NCBI GenBank assembly: GCA_030147425.1
Contig: JASKZW010000102.1
Location: 1-13,679 of the forward strand
DNA length: 13,679 bases
Origin: Tissierellales bacterium
GTDB taxonomy: Bacteria; Bacillota_A; Clostridia; Tissierellales; JASKZW01
Direction: 5' to 3'
In this document: piece by piece, positions 1 to 8,615 of the stretch
How the letters are laid out: every line of letters starts with the position of its first letter
Position numbering within the stretch: the stretch's first letter is position 1
The notes under the pieces: generated by a model
Seen by the model: the letters and a program-made list of their open reading frames with translations, nothing else
What the model was told of the DNA's origin: nothing
The model's database searches: none
Position numbers and translations under genes: made by a program

Positions 1-929
1 TCAATTGTTGCTGGTGGTTTACTAGTAATATCAAATACTACTCTATTTACTTCCTTAACTTCATCAGTTATTCTAGTAGATATTTTTTCTAATATATCTA
101 GTGGTATCTTATACCAAGATCCCTTCATACCATCTTTAGAAGTTACAGCCCTTAAAGCTATAGTATGAAGATAAGTTCTTTTACCATCTAAAACTCCTAC
201 TGATTGAATATTTGGTAGTACAGCAAAGTACTGCCATATATCAAGACCAGCTTTTTCTACCTCTTCTCTAAATATATAGTCTGCTTCTCTTAAAATATTA
301 GCTTTTTCTTCTGTTACCTCTCCTAATATTCTAATTCCTAAACCTGGACCTGGGAAGGGTTGTCTATCTACTATAGAAGAGTCTATACCTAAACTTCTAC
401 CTACTTCCCTTACCTCTTCTTTAAATAATTCTCTTAAAGGTTCTATTAATTCAAATTCTATATCTTCCGGTAGTCCACCTACATTATGATGGGACTTAAC
501 TGCTACTTTACCATCATCTTGTACTGATTCTATAACGTCTGATGCAATGGTACCTTGGATTAAAAAGTCTATATCTTCTAATTTAGATTGCTCCTCTTCA
601 AAGACTCTAATGAACTCTTCTCCTATGATTTTTCTTTTCTCCTCAGGATCAGTTACACCCTTAAGTTTAGAATAAAATCTATCTTTTGCGTCTACTGTTA
701 TTAGATTTATATGAAATTTATCTTTAAATACTCTTTCTACTTCTTCTCTTTCACCTTTTCTAAGTAGTCCGTGGTCTACAAAAACACAAACTAAATTTTC
801 AGCTATAGCCTCATGAACTAAAACAGCTGCAACTGATGAATCTACTCCTCCTGAAAGAGCACATAGGGCTTTTTTATCCCCAACTTTTTCCCTTATTTCC
901 TTAATACTTTTTTCTATAAAATCTTTCAA
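1..929 (-). CDS. guaA: GMP synthase, ATP-pyrophosphatase subunit without glutaminase domain (3' end cut by window edge)
   Basis: Converts XMP to GMP by ATP-dependent adenylation and amination. I translated it directly: it opens at a TTG codon (927-929), seven bases after an AGGAGG site, and an in-frame TAG lies two codons upstream of that TTG, so no N-terminal extension is possible. The ATP-PPase P-loop SGGVDSS is at residues 26-32. Further on come the conserved [19 protein letters not shown] and [15 protein letters not shown] stretches and the C-terminal dimerisation domain, ending in KPPATI(E) at the window edge, probably only a few residues before the stop. The usual bacterial enzyme has a class I glutaminase domain of about 190 residues in front; here it is missing, as in two-subunit archaeal enzymes. 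It follows guaB by 11 bases and is surely co-transcribed. The identity is secure; the ammonia source is unknown. Confidence 0.93.
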   Translation of the reverse strand, partial: MKDFIEKSIKEIREKVGDKKALCALSGGVDSSVAAVLVHEAIAENLVCVFVDHGLLRKGEREEVERVFKDKFHINLITVDAKDRFYSKLKGVTDPEEKRKIIGEEFIRVFEEEQSKLEDIDFLIQGTIASDVIESVQDDGKVAVKSHHNVGGLPEDIEFELIEPLRELFKEEVREVGRSLGIDSSIVDRQPFPGPGLGIRILGEVTEEKANILREADYIFREEVEKAGLDIWQYFAVLPNIQSVGVLDGKRTYLHTIALRAVTSKDGMKGSWYKIPLDILEKISTRITDEVKEVNRVVFDITSKPPATI

Positions 930-940
930 AGTCTAGCCTC

Positions 941-2458
<1,518 letters not shown>

Positions 2459-2469
2459 TTATTACTATT

Positions 2470-2498
2470 ATTATATATTTATAAGTAAGTAATTTCAA
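2470..2498 (-). promoter_or_regulatory. guaB: Sigma-A-type promoter of guaB-guaA
   Basis: The minus strand shows TTGAAA (2493-2498), a 17-base spacer and a consensus TATAAT (2470-2475). It lies just after the stop codon of the 72-residue hypothetical gene and gives a leader of about 70 bases before the guaB GTG start. Confidence 0.75.
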
Positions 2499-2507
2499 TA
2501 AATAATC

Positions 2508-2726
2508 CTAGTAGCCGTCCTTTATTTTCTTAAGTTCTATAATTGGGAATTTAGATAAAAGAACTATTATATCTGGTCTTGTTAGGTCAGCTACTCTAAT
2601 AGATAGGGTTTGTATCATATCTTTTTGTCTTTTTCCCAGGGATAAATCTCTGGTTATTTCTATTATATCCCCATCCTTAAGAGAATTGTAAAATTTATTT
2701 ATTTGATAATTATTTTTAAACTTCAA
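2508..2726 (-). CDS. Small hypothetical protein, 72 residues
   Basis: I do not recognise this family. It starts at TTG (2724-2726) with the Shine-Dalgarno-like AGGGGTGAT a few bases upstream. The protein is lysine- and isoleucine-rich with no membrane segment or cysteines. Residues 17-26 (KDGDIIEITR) and the C-terminal hydrophobic stretch IIVLLSKFPIIELKKI look like beta strands, so a small beta-rich fold is plausible, but that is inference. It lies between the marR terminator and the guaB promoter, in the same direction as both. I see no convincing promoter of its own, so it may depend on read-through from marR. Base composition matches its neighbours. Confidence 0.62.
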   Translation of the reverse strand: MKFKNNYQINKFYNSLKDGDIIEITRDLSLGKRQKDMIQTLSIRVADLTRPDIIVLLSKFPIIELKKIKDGY

Positions 2727-2748
2727 ACAATCACCCCTAGATAAAACT

Positions 2749-2774
2749 TAAAGCTAGGCATTAGCCTAGCTTTA
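2749..2774 (-). terminator. Hairpin terminator after the MarR-family regulator
   Basis: Perfect 11-bp arms (2749-2759 and 2764-2774) around a four-base loop, core AAAGCTAGGC/GCCTAGCTTT. On the minus strand the stem is followed by an interrupted T-rich run (AAGTTTTAT). It begins eight bases past the regulator's stop. The imperfect T-tract suggests partial read-through into the small downstream gene. Confidence 0.75.
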
Positions 2775-2781
2775 GTATATC

Positions 2782-3249
2782 CTACTTATCATCTTTTTTA
2801 TTGTTATTTAAATATTCTGTAACTTCTCCCATCATTTCTTCTGACATAGTCTTAAGCATTTTTTCTAAAAGAAGTACTTCTTCATCTGTAAACTTCTCCT
2901 TAGTTCTATTTAGAACAGTTTTTATATACTCATTCTTTATATCATTATATCTATCATATCTTTCAGTAGTTAAAAGATTATATTCCCTTCTATCTCTATC
3001 AGATTGTACCTTCTTTACATAGCCCTTATCTACTAGACTAGTAACCCTATAAGTCATATTAGGTTGAGATACATCCATAAATTCAGTTAGTTCTGAAATA
3101 GTTGGTTTGTCTAAGGCATTTATAACCTCAACACAGAAAGTTTCTGTAGTTGTAAGAGATGCCTCCCTATCTTCAAAACCCTTAAATATATTTTTATAAA
3201 AATTTAATTTAAACTTATCATAAACTTCCAAAAAAAGTTCTTCCAGCAT
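2782..3249 (-). CDS. MarR-family transcriptional regulator, probably a FabT-like regulator of the fatty acid operon
   Basis: A 155-residue dimeric winged-helix DNA-binding protein of the MarR family. The N-terminal helix leads into the wHTH at about residues 47-95: the recognition-helix region SQPNMTYRVTSLVDKGYV is followed by the wing residues SDRDRREYNLL, and a long C-terminal helix (about 97-148) completes the dimer interface. ATG start with AAGGATGA upstream. It sits directly downstream of fabZ, 70 bases away, with its own promoter and a dyad over the -35 element. In streptococci and lactococci a MarR protein beside the fab genes (FabT) represses them with acyl-ACP as corepressor. Position and family suggest the same job here; the effector and targets are inferred. 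No redox-sensing cysteine pair is evident, since only Cys39 is present. Confidence 0.88.
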   Translation of the reverse strand: MLEELFLEVYDKFKLNFYKNIFKGFEDREASLTTTETFCVEVINALDKPTISELTEFMDVSQPNMTYRVTSLVDKGYVKKVQSDRDRREYNLLTTERYDRYNDIKNEYIKTVLNRTKEKFTDEEVLLLEKMLKTMSEEMMGEVTEYLNNNKKDDK

Positions 3250-3276
3250 CCAATCATCCTTATTGTTTTTATACTT

Positions 3277-3305
3277 ATAATATCAAAATTCTTATATAGT
3301 TTCAA
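3277..3305 (-). promoter_or_regulatory. Promoter of the MarR-family regulator
   Basis: The minus strand shows TTGAAA (3300-3305), a 17-base spacer and TATTAT (3277-3282), about 28 bases before the ATG. It gives the regulator transcription independent of the fab operon, although no terminator separates it from fabZ. Confidence 0.7.
3280..3297. promoter_or_regulatory. Candidate regulator box in the marR promoter spacer
   Basis: On the minus strand this 18-mer reads ATATAAGAATTTTGATAT. It matches 14 of 18 positions of the dyad at 9807-9824 in the acpP promoter (ATATAAAGATATTTATAT). Here it lies between the -35 and -10 elements, where a repressor would block RNA polymerase. AT-rich DNA makes chance matches likely, so this is tentative. 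Confidence 0.4.
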
Positions 3306-3310
3306 CTATA
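3295..3310. promoter_or_regulatory. 16-bp dyad over the -35 element of the marR promoter
   Basis: TATAGTT (3295-3301) and AACTATA (3304-3310) are perfect 7-bp arms with a two-base centre. The dyad covers the TTGAAA -35 hexamer. Its length and symmetry suit a MarR dimer, so autoregulation is likely, but no binding is shown. No equally good copy was found upstream of acpP. Confidence 0.5.
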
Positions 3311-3319
3311 CTATTAGGC

Positions 3320-3745
3320 CTATTGGACGAAAAAACCAAGTTCTGCCCTTGCAACTAGCTCTCCATCTACATGAGCTTCTGCCTTACCTAGGCCCATTTG
3401 ACCTAGGCTTCTTGTAAGTTTACAACTTATCTCAAGTCTATCACCTGGAAAAACTTGTCTTCTAAATTTAGCATTTTTTATAGAGGTAAATAGGGCAATT
3501 TTTCCTATATTTTCCTCTTTAGTAAGTAAAGCTACAGCTCCTGTTTGTGCCATAGCCTCTATAATTAAAACTCCTGGCATAACTGGGTAGTTAGGAAAGT
3601 GTCCCTTAAAAAACTCTTCATTTCCGCTTACATTTTTTATAGCCTTAGCCCATAAACCTACCTCTCCTTCAACTATCTTATCTATTAATAAAAAAGGATA
3701 TCTGTGGGGAAGTATCTCCCTTATTTGATTAAAATTATATTCCAT
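3320..3745 (-). CDS. fabZ: 3-hydroxyacyl-ACP dehydratase
   Basis: Dehydrates 3-hydroxyacyl-ACP to trans-2-enoyl-ACP in the fatty acid elongation cycle. The 141-residue hot-dog protein has the FabZ signature LPHRYPFLLID (residues 12-22), catalytic His49 in GHFPNYPVMPG and catalytic Glu63 on the central helix (IIEAMAQTGA). ATG start with the GGAGGGG ribosome site embedded in the last codons of fabF; three bases separate the fabF stop from the fabZ start. It is the last biosynthetic gene of the operon. It is the only dehydratase here, with no fabA, so the FabA isomerase route to unsaturated acids is not encoded in this window. Confidence 0.97.
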   Translation of the reverse strand: MEYNFNQIREILPHRYPFLLIDKIVEGEVGLWAKAIKNVSGNEEFFKGHFPNYPVMPGVLIIEAMAQTGAVALLTKEENIGKIALFTSIKNAKFRRQVFPGDRLEISCKLTRSLGQMGLGKAEAHVDGELVARAELGFFVQ

Positions 3746-3748
3746 TTT

Positions 3749-4984
3749 TTATCCCCTCCACTTTCTTATAACTATAGAGGCATTATGACCTCCAAAGCCT
3801 AAAGAATTACTTAGGCTGTAGTCATAATCCTTTTTTATCATTTCATTAGCAGTTATATCTAGGTCACATGCTTCATCTGGATACTTATAATTTATAGTAG
3901 GTGGAATAAAACCTTCCTCCATTGCTAGGGTTGTAAATATAGCCTCTACTGCTCCACTAGCTCCTAAAAGATGACCTGTCATAGACTTAGTAGAGCTTAT
4001 ATTTAGCCTATATGCATGATCTTTAAAGGTCCTTTTTATAGCTAAAACCTCACAACTATCATTTAGGGGAGTTGAGGTTCCATGGCAGTTTATATAGGCT
4101 ATATCTTCAGCCTTTAGTTTAGCATCAATAAGAGCTTTTTCCATAGCAAGGGCTGCAAAATATCCTTCCTCATTTGGAGCTGTTATATGACTAGCATCAG
4201 TAGATGAACCATACCCTACAATTTCTCCATATATCTTAGCCCCTCTTTTTATAGCGTGATCTAACTCTTCTAAAACTAAAATACCTGCGCCCTCTCCCAT
4301 AACAAAACCATTTCTTTCTTTATCAAAAGGGATACTGGCTCTAAATTTATCTTCTGATTCTGATAAGGCTCTCATAGAAGTAAAACCTCCTATACCTAGG
4401 GGAGTTATACTTGCCTCTGAGCCTCCTGCAAAAATTATATCCTCCATACCATATCTAATCCTATTAAAGGCCTGACCTAAAGCGGTAGTACCTCCTGCAC
4501 AAGCAGTAACTGGGCAGTTACAATCTCCGTGAAATCCAAATTCAATAGCTATATGTGAAGCCGTTATATTAGCTATAGCCATAGGAATAAAAAATGGAGA
4601 TACCTTATCAAAGCTTCTCTCGCTTCCTTTTTTATGTTCAGTCTCTATAGTCTCAAGTCCTCCTATACCAGAAGATACAGATACTCCAGATCTTAATTTA
4701 TCTATCTTATCAAGGTCTATACCACTATCTATAAGAGCTTTTTTAGCTGCTATTAAACCGAACCTATCAACCTTATCCATCCTTCTTATGGATTTTCTAT
4801 CTAAGTAATCTTCTTCCTTTAAATTTTTCACCTCTCCAGCTAGCTTTACCTTATGTTCACTAGTATCAAAGTGAGTAATTTCATCTATCCCTAAGTATCC
4901 CTTTTTTAAATTATCCCTAACTTCATCTAAACTAGACCCTAGTGGTGAAACTATTCCTAAGCCTGTTATTACTACCCTTCTCAT
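3749..4984 (-). CDS. fabF: 3-oxoacyl-ACP synthase II
   Basis: Condenses malonyl-ACP with acyl-ACP to extend the chain by two carbons. The 411-residue thiolase-fold protein has the normal family length. The Cys-His-His triad is visible: Cys162 in NCPVTACAGGTTALG, His301 in NCHGTSTPLND and His338 in STKSMTGHLLGA, with the conserved lysine at 333. The C-terminal SNSLGFGGHNAS motif is also present. Its ATG overlaps the fabG stop in a four-base ATGA (4981-4984), which implies translational coupling. FabF is the sole elongating condensing enzyme in the window and would also have to extend any unsaturated intermediates. Confidence 0.97.
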   Translation of the reverse strand: MRRVVITGLGIVSPLGSSLDEVRDNLKKGYLGIDEITHFDTSEHKVKLAGEVKNLKEEDYLDRKSIRRMDKVDRFGLIAAKKALIDSGIDLDKIDKLRSGVSVSSGIGGLETIETEHKKGSERSFDKVSPFFIPMAIANITASHIAIEFGFHGDCNCPVTACAGGTTALGQAFNRIRYGMEDIIFAGGSEASITPLGIGGFTSMRALSESEDKFRASIPFDKERNGFVMGEGAGILVLEELDHAIKRGAKIYGEIVGYGSSTDASHITAPNEEGYFAALAMEKALIDAKLKAEDIAYINCHGTSTPLNDSCEVLAIKRTFKDHAYRLNISSTKSMTGHLLGASGAVEAIFTTLAMEEGFIPPTINYKYPDEACDLDITANEMIKKDYDYSLSNSLGFGGHNASIVIRKWRG

Positions 4985-5730
4985 ATATTCATTCCTCCAT
5001 CTACAGATAAAACTTGTCCTGTAATATAAGATGAACTATCACTAGCTAAAAACATAACTGCCTCTGCTATATCTTCAGCCTTTCCCATTCTTTTAAGGGG
5101 AATATTTGAGTAAATCTCTTCTTTATTAGTTAAAGACTGGGTCATATCTGTGTCTATAAAACCTGGTGCAACCACATTTACCCTTATATTCCTTCTGGCT
5201 AATTCCTTAGCTAAAGATTTACTTAAACCAATAACCCCAGCCTTACTAGCTGCGTAATTAGCCTGACCTATATTTCCTCTTATTCCTACAACACTGGATA
5301 TATTTATTATATTTCCAAATCTTTGCTTACTCATAATCCTACTTGCTTCCTTACTACAGTTAAAGCAGGACTCTAAGTTTGCCTCTTGTACCCTTTTAAA
5401 ATCTTCTAGTTTCATCCTTACAATAAGTTTATCCCTAGTTATACCAGCATTATTAACTAAAAGATCAATCCTTTTAAACTCATCATAGGCCTTATCTATT
5501 AGCCTTTTACTATCTTCTTCTAAAGATAAGTCAGCCTGGACTAAAACTACCCTGGCACCTAAATTTTCACAAGCCTTCTTTGTCTTTTTAGCCTCCTTAT
5601 CGCTAGTCCTATAATTTAAGACTAAATCATAGGAGTTTTCTGCTAACTTAAGAGCTATAGCCCTTCCTATACCCTTGGCTGCTCCTGTAACAATTCCTAG
5701 TTTTTTAACTGGTTTTTTTCCATCTAGCAT
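4981..5730 (-). CDS. fabG: 3-oxoacyl-ACP reductase
   Basis: NADPH-dependent reduction of 3-oxoacyl-ACP to 3-hydroxyacyl-ACP. A classical short-chain dehydrogenase of 249 residues: cofactor motif TGAAKGIG at residues 15-22, NNAG at 93-96, Asn118, Ser146 in INISSVVG, and the YxxxK pair Tyr159/Lys163 in ANYAASKAG. The C-terminal ITGQVLSVDGGMNI is typical of FabG. The ATG lies inside the 3' end of fabD (26-base overlap) and has AGGGAGGT five bases upstream, which supports this start. The basic N-terminal stretch before the first beta strand (KKPVKKLG) is slightly longer than usual. It is located between fabD and fabF. Confidence 0.97.
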   Translation of the reverse strand: MLDGKKPVKKLGIVTGAAKGIGRAIALKLAENSYDLVLNYRTSDKEAKKTKKACENLGARVVLVQADLSLEEDSKRLIDKAYDEFKRIDLLVNNAGITRDKLIVRMKLEDFKRVQEANLESCFNCSKEASRIMSKQRFGNIINISSVVGIRGNIGQANYAASKAGVIGLSKSLAKELARRNIRVNVVAPGFIDTDMTQSLTNKEEIYSNIPLKRMGKAEDIAEAVMFLASDSSSYITGQVLSVDGGMNI

Positions 5731-6655
5731 GTCTTACCTCCCTAATAAGTTCTTCTAAATCTTCGGTTTTTTCCAAGCTAATTATCCTAGCACTTCTATT
5801 TACTCTCTTAAGTAAACCTTTAATTACCGACCTAGAACCTATTTCAATGAAAAGATCTATACCTTCCTTTGAAATAGCCTCCAGGCAGGAGTGAAAATCT
5901 ACTGTCTTCATAACCTGCTGACACATAGTTTCCTTTATGTCTTTATAAGTCTCTTTACTACCAGTAAGGTTATAGAATATAGGAAGTCTTGCTGGCTTAA
6001 AATCTATAGACCTAAATAGTTCTCTTAAACTATAAGAGGCACCCTCCATATAAGATGTATGAAAAGGTCCACCAACTTCAAGCTCTATAAGTCTTTTAGC
6101 TCCCTTCTTATCTAAAATATCCTTAGCCCTTTTTATTCCCTTGTAACTTCCTGATATTATAACCTGACCTGGACTGTTTAAGTTGGATATTTCAATCAGA
6201 TCACCACCCTTTGATACTGACTTACAAACAAGTTCAACCTGGCCTGGACTAAGGCCTAAAACAGCCAGCATAGCAGTATCTATTCCCCTAGATAACTTCT
6301 CCATTATTAAGCCTCGATGTCTTGAAATCATTAAAGTATCTTTTTCACTAAGAACTCCTGCTGCGTAAAGTGCTGAGTATTCTCCTATACTAAGACCTGC
6401 TAGGTAGTCTGGCTTAATTCCCTCACTTATTAACTGTTTGGTAATTGCTATTTGATATGCAACTATTAAAGGCTGGGTTAGATCTGTTCTTTTTATCTCT
6501 TCCTCTCCAGCCTTAAAGGAAATCTCCTTAAGATCAAGGTCTAGATAGTCTATGGAATCGTAAAACTCCCTTATAAGAGGAAAGTTTTCATAAAAATCCC
6601 TACCCATGGCTTCTCTTTGACTTCCCTGTCCGCCATATAAAAATGCTATCTTCAC
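5705..6655 (-). CDS. fabD: Malonyl-CoA:ACP transacylase
   Basis: Transfers malonate from CoA to the ACP phosphopantetheine arm. From the chosen start the protein has 316 residues. It has the N-terminal GGQGSQ (the more common form is PGQGSQ), the nucleophile Ser89 in LAGLSIGEYSALYAAG, the malonate-binding Arg114 and catalytic His199 in GGPFHTSYM. I place the start at GTG 6653-6655. It forms a four-base GTGA overlap with the stop of the upstream gene, has AAGGAG about nine bases before it, and gives the canonical MKIAFLYGGQGSQ. An alternative GTG at 6662-6664 is only a base or so from the ribosome site and is unlikely. Its 3' end overlaps fabG. Confidence 0.96.
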   Translation of the reverse strand: MKIAFLYGGQGSQREAMGRDFYENFPLIREFYDSIDYLDLDLKEISFKAGEEEIKRTDLTQPLIVAYQIAITKQLISEGIKPDYLAGLSIGEYSALYAAGVLSEKDTLMISRHRGLIMEKLSRGIDTAMLAVLGLSPGQVELVCKSVSKGGDLIEISNLNSPGQVIISGSYKGIKRAKDILDKKGAKRLIELEVGGPFHTSYMEGASYSLRELFRSIDFKPARLPIFYNLTGSKETYKDIKETMCQQVMKTVDFHSCLEAISKEGIDLFIEIGSRSVIKGLLKRVNRSARIISLEKTEDLEELIREVRHARWKKTS

Positions 6656-7686
6656 TCTTTCCACTCTCCTTTTATAGATTCTATTATTTCATCTACACTA
6701 CTTAACTTTTTTATCCTATCTATATTTTCTCCTGCAAAAAATAAACCATCTTCCTTGTTTCCCTTTACTGCTGCAACTAAGGCCTCATTTATACAAAAAT
6801 CCACCTTATCTGGCCTACAACTTTTTAAGCATCTACTACAATTTTTAGCAGGTCTTCTTTTATACCTAGTCTCCCTTAATAAGCTGTTGTTAATTGCTCT
6901 TCCCGGTAGTCCAGCTGGACTTTTAAAAATAGTTAAATCTTCCTTATTATGGTCAATTATCATTTCCTTAAGAGCTAAGGATGCATCGCAATCTTTAGTA
7001 GCTATAAATCTTGTACCAATTTGAATTCCATAAGCACCAATGCTTCTTGCCCATTTTAAATCATATCCATCAAACATGCCTCCAGCTAAGAATAGAGGAA
7101 TATCTAAGTTTTCCTCATCTAGATAGAGTTTTATATCCCTCGTAATATTCTCAAGACTATGTTTTTTACTACCTATTTCTTCGTCTTTAAAGCCTAAGTG
7201 ACCACCTGCTTTGTAGCCTTCAACTATTAAAAAATCTGGTAGACGATTATACTTTTTCCAGCTTCTTATTATGATTCTTGTAGCCTTCTTACTTGAAACT
7301 ATAGGGGCTAGAAGAATATCTTCATCCACTAGTTTAGGAAGGTTAAGAGGAAGTCCTGCTCCAACTACAATACCATCTACTCCTATATCATTTGCCTTCC
7401 TTACAAGATCCTCATAATCACTTACAACCTGCATAATATTTACTAAAATTAAACCCTTAAAGTTTGATAACTCCTTAGCTTTTTTATATTTTTTCTCAAG
7501 AGCTCTTAGGTTACTAGCACTAGGATCTTTATGAAAGTCTTCTTCCTGATAACCTATATTTATAGCTGATATAGTACCTATAGCTCCTTTTGAAGCTACA
7601 CTTGCTGCTAAATTTTCCATAGAAATTCCTATACCCATACCACCCTGTATAAGAGGAAGGCTAAGGTTTTTTAATTTATCCTTCAT
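6652..7686 (-). CDS. FMN-dependent FabK/nitronate monooxygenase-family protein with a four-cysteine motif; FabX-like candidate
   Basis: A 344-residue TIM-barrel flavoprotein, homologous in fold to the adjacent FabK but clearly divergent. It has the N-terminal LPLIQGGMGIGIS, the glycine-rich EGYKAGGHLG with presumed active-site His163, and the phosphate-binding FLAGGM and GIQIGTRF segments. A C-terminal segment not seen in FabK carries Cys283, Cys286, Cys290 and Cys298 (C-x2-C-x3-C-x7-C), followed by a conserved-looking NEALVAAVKGN...GLFFAGEN. Four clustered cysteines suggest an Fe-S cluster. Helicobacter FabX, an NMO-family enzyme with FMN and [4Fe-4S] that introduces the cis double bond in fatty acid synthesis, has a comparable make-up. 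The location between fabK and fabD, overlapping both, ties it to acyl-ACP metabolism. ATG with AGGAGG seven bases upstream. The function is inferred; a plain nitronate monooxygenase is the alternative. Confidence 0.85.
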   Translation of the reverse strand: MKDKLKNLSLPLIQGGMGIGISMENLAASVASKGAIGTISAINIGYQEEDFHKDPSASNLRALEKKYKKAKELSNFKGLILVNIMQVVSDYEDLVRKANDIGVDGIVVGAGLPLNLPKLVDEDILLAPIVSSKKATRIIIRSWKKYNRLPDFLIVEGYKAGGHLGFKDEEIGSKKHSLENITRDIKLYLDEENLDIPLFLAGGMFDGYDLKWARSIGAYGIQIGTRFIATKDCDASLALKEMIIDHNKEDLTIFKSPAGLPGRAINNSLLRETRYKRRPAKNCSRCLKSCRPDKVDFCINEALVAAVKGNKEDGLFFAGENIDRIKKLSSVDEIIESIKGEWKE

Positions 7687-8608
7687 TTTTAAGCCTCCTT
7701 AGCTCTTCTTGATAATCTTTAAATAAATCTTTTACTAAATCCTCTAACTTAACAATTTCATCTATACTAGCTGCAACTTGCCCTGCCATTAGGGAACCAT
7801 TCTTTACATCTCCATCCCTAGCTGCCCTTCTTAGGGCTCCTAGAACGTATTTTTCTAGCTCTTCCTTGCTAGCACCTCTTTTTTCTTCCTTTATATAATT
7901 GTTAGTCATAGAGTTTCTTAGTAACCTAACAGGTATACCACCTATTCTACCTATTACAACTATGCTCCTATCTTTTGCCTTTATTATACTTTCCTTATAA
8001 TTATCATGAATAGGACATTCCTCAGTAGCTAAAAATTTAGTACCTAATTGCACTCCATTAGCACCTAAAACCTTAGCTGCTAACATTTGACTACCACTAG
8101 CTATACCTCCAGCTGCAATAATAGGTAAATTAGTCTGTTTTCTAATTTCTGGAATTAAGCTTAAAGTTGTTAATTCTCCTATATGTCCACCTGCCTCGCT
8201 TCCTTCAGCTACTATTCCATCTATATCTAATCTTAAAAGTCTCCTAGCTAGGGCTGGGCTTGACACTACTGGAAAAACCTTAATACCATTTTTCTTCCAA
8301 TAATCAACAAACTTTCCTGGATTTCCTGCCCCAGTTGTTATAACTTTAACTCCTTCTTCAACTACTAGTTTTGCAAACTTATCTATATCTGGATGAAGAA
8401 GCATTAAATTTACAGCAAAGGGATTTTTAGTTAAGCTTTTACATATACTAATTTCTTCTCTAAGTTCTTCTATAGTCATTGCACCAGCACCTATAACTCC
8501 AAGAGCACCTACATTAGATACTTCTGCTGCAAATCTCCCATCTGCTATGTTGGCCATTCCCCCCTGTATAATAGGGTAGTCAGTGCCTAAAATTTCACTT
8601 ATATTCAT
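7676..8608 (-). CDS. fabK: Enoyl-ACP reductase II (FMN-dependent)
   Basis: Reduces trans-2-enoyl-ACP to acyl-ACP with NAD(P)H through FMN, the last step of each elongation cycle. The 310-residue TIM-barrel protein has the usual FabK length. It carries YPIIQGGMANIADG at the N-terminus, AVNLMLLHP, the active-site EGSEAGGHIGE with His142, the FMN phosphate-binding IIAAGGIASG and GVQLGTKFLATEEC, and the late RNSMTNNY stretch typical of FabK. ATG start seven bases after the fabH stop with AGGTGG close by; the 3' end overlaps the next gene by 11 bases. No FabI or FabL is present, so this is the local enoyl reductase. Confidence 0.95.
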   Translation of the reverse strand: MNISEILGTDYPIIQGGMANIADGRFAAEVSNVGALGVIGAGAMTIEELREEISICKSLTKNPFAVNLMLLHPDIDKFAKLVVEEGVKVITTGAGNPGKFVDYWKKNGIKVFPVVSSPALARRLLRLDIDGIVAEGSEAGGHIGELTTLSLIPEIRKQTNLPIIAAGGIASGSQMLAAKVLGANGVQLGTKFLATEECPIHDNYKESIIKAKDRSIVVIGRIGGIPVRLLRNSMTNNYIKEEKRGASKEELEKYVLGALRRAARDGDVKNGSLMAGQVAASIDEIVKLEDLVKDLFKDYQEELRRLKNEG

Positions 8609-8615
8609 ATCCCAC

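Noticed and set aside
2801..3022. Plus-strand open frame opposite the MarR gene
   Set aside because: Antisense shadow of a clear winged-helix gene, rich in Ser and Phe as expected of a reverse frame, with no ribosome site.
6183..6368. Plus-strand open frame opposite fabD
   Set aside because: Shadow of the fabD coding sequence, with no independent start signals.
6656..6664. Three-codon longer fabD start at GTG 6662-6664
   Set aside because: It sits almost on the AAGGAG site; the GTG at 6653-6655 gives a four-base overlap with the upstream stop and the canonical N-terminus.
6755..7024. Plus-strand open frame opposite the FabK paralogue
   Set aside because: Shadow frame; the minus-strand gene carries the family motifs here, including the four cysteines.
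6652..8608. The two adjacent FabK-family genes as a recent tandem duplication
   Set aside because: The proteins share only fold-level motifs (IQGGM, AGGHxG, IQ/VQLGT), differ in length, and only one has the cysteine motif, so they are old paralogues, not a fresh duplication.
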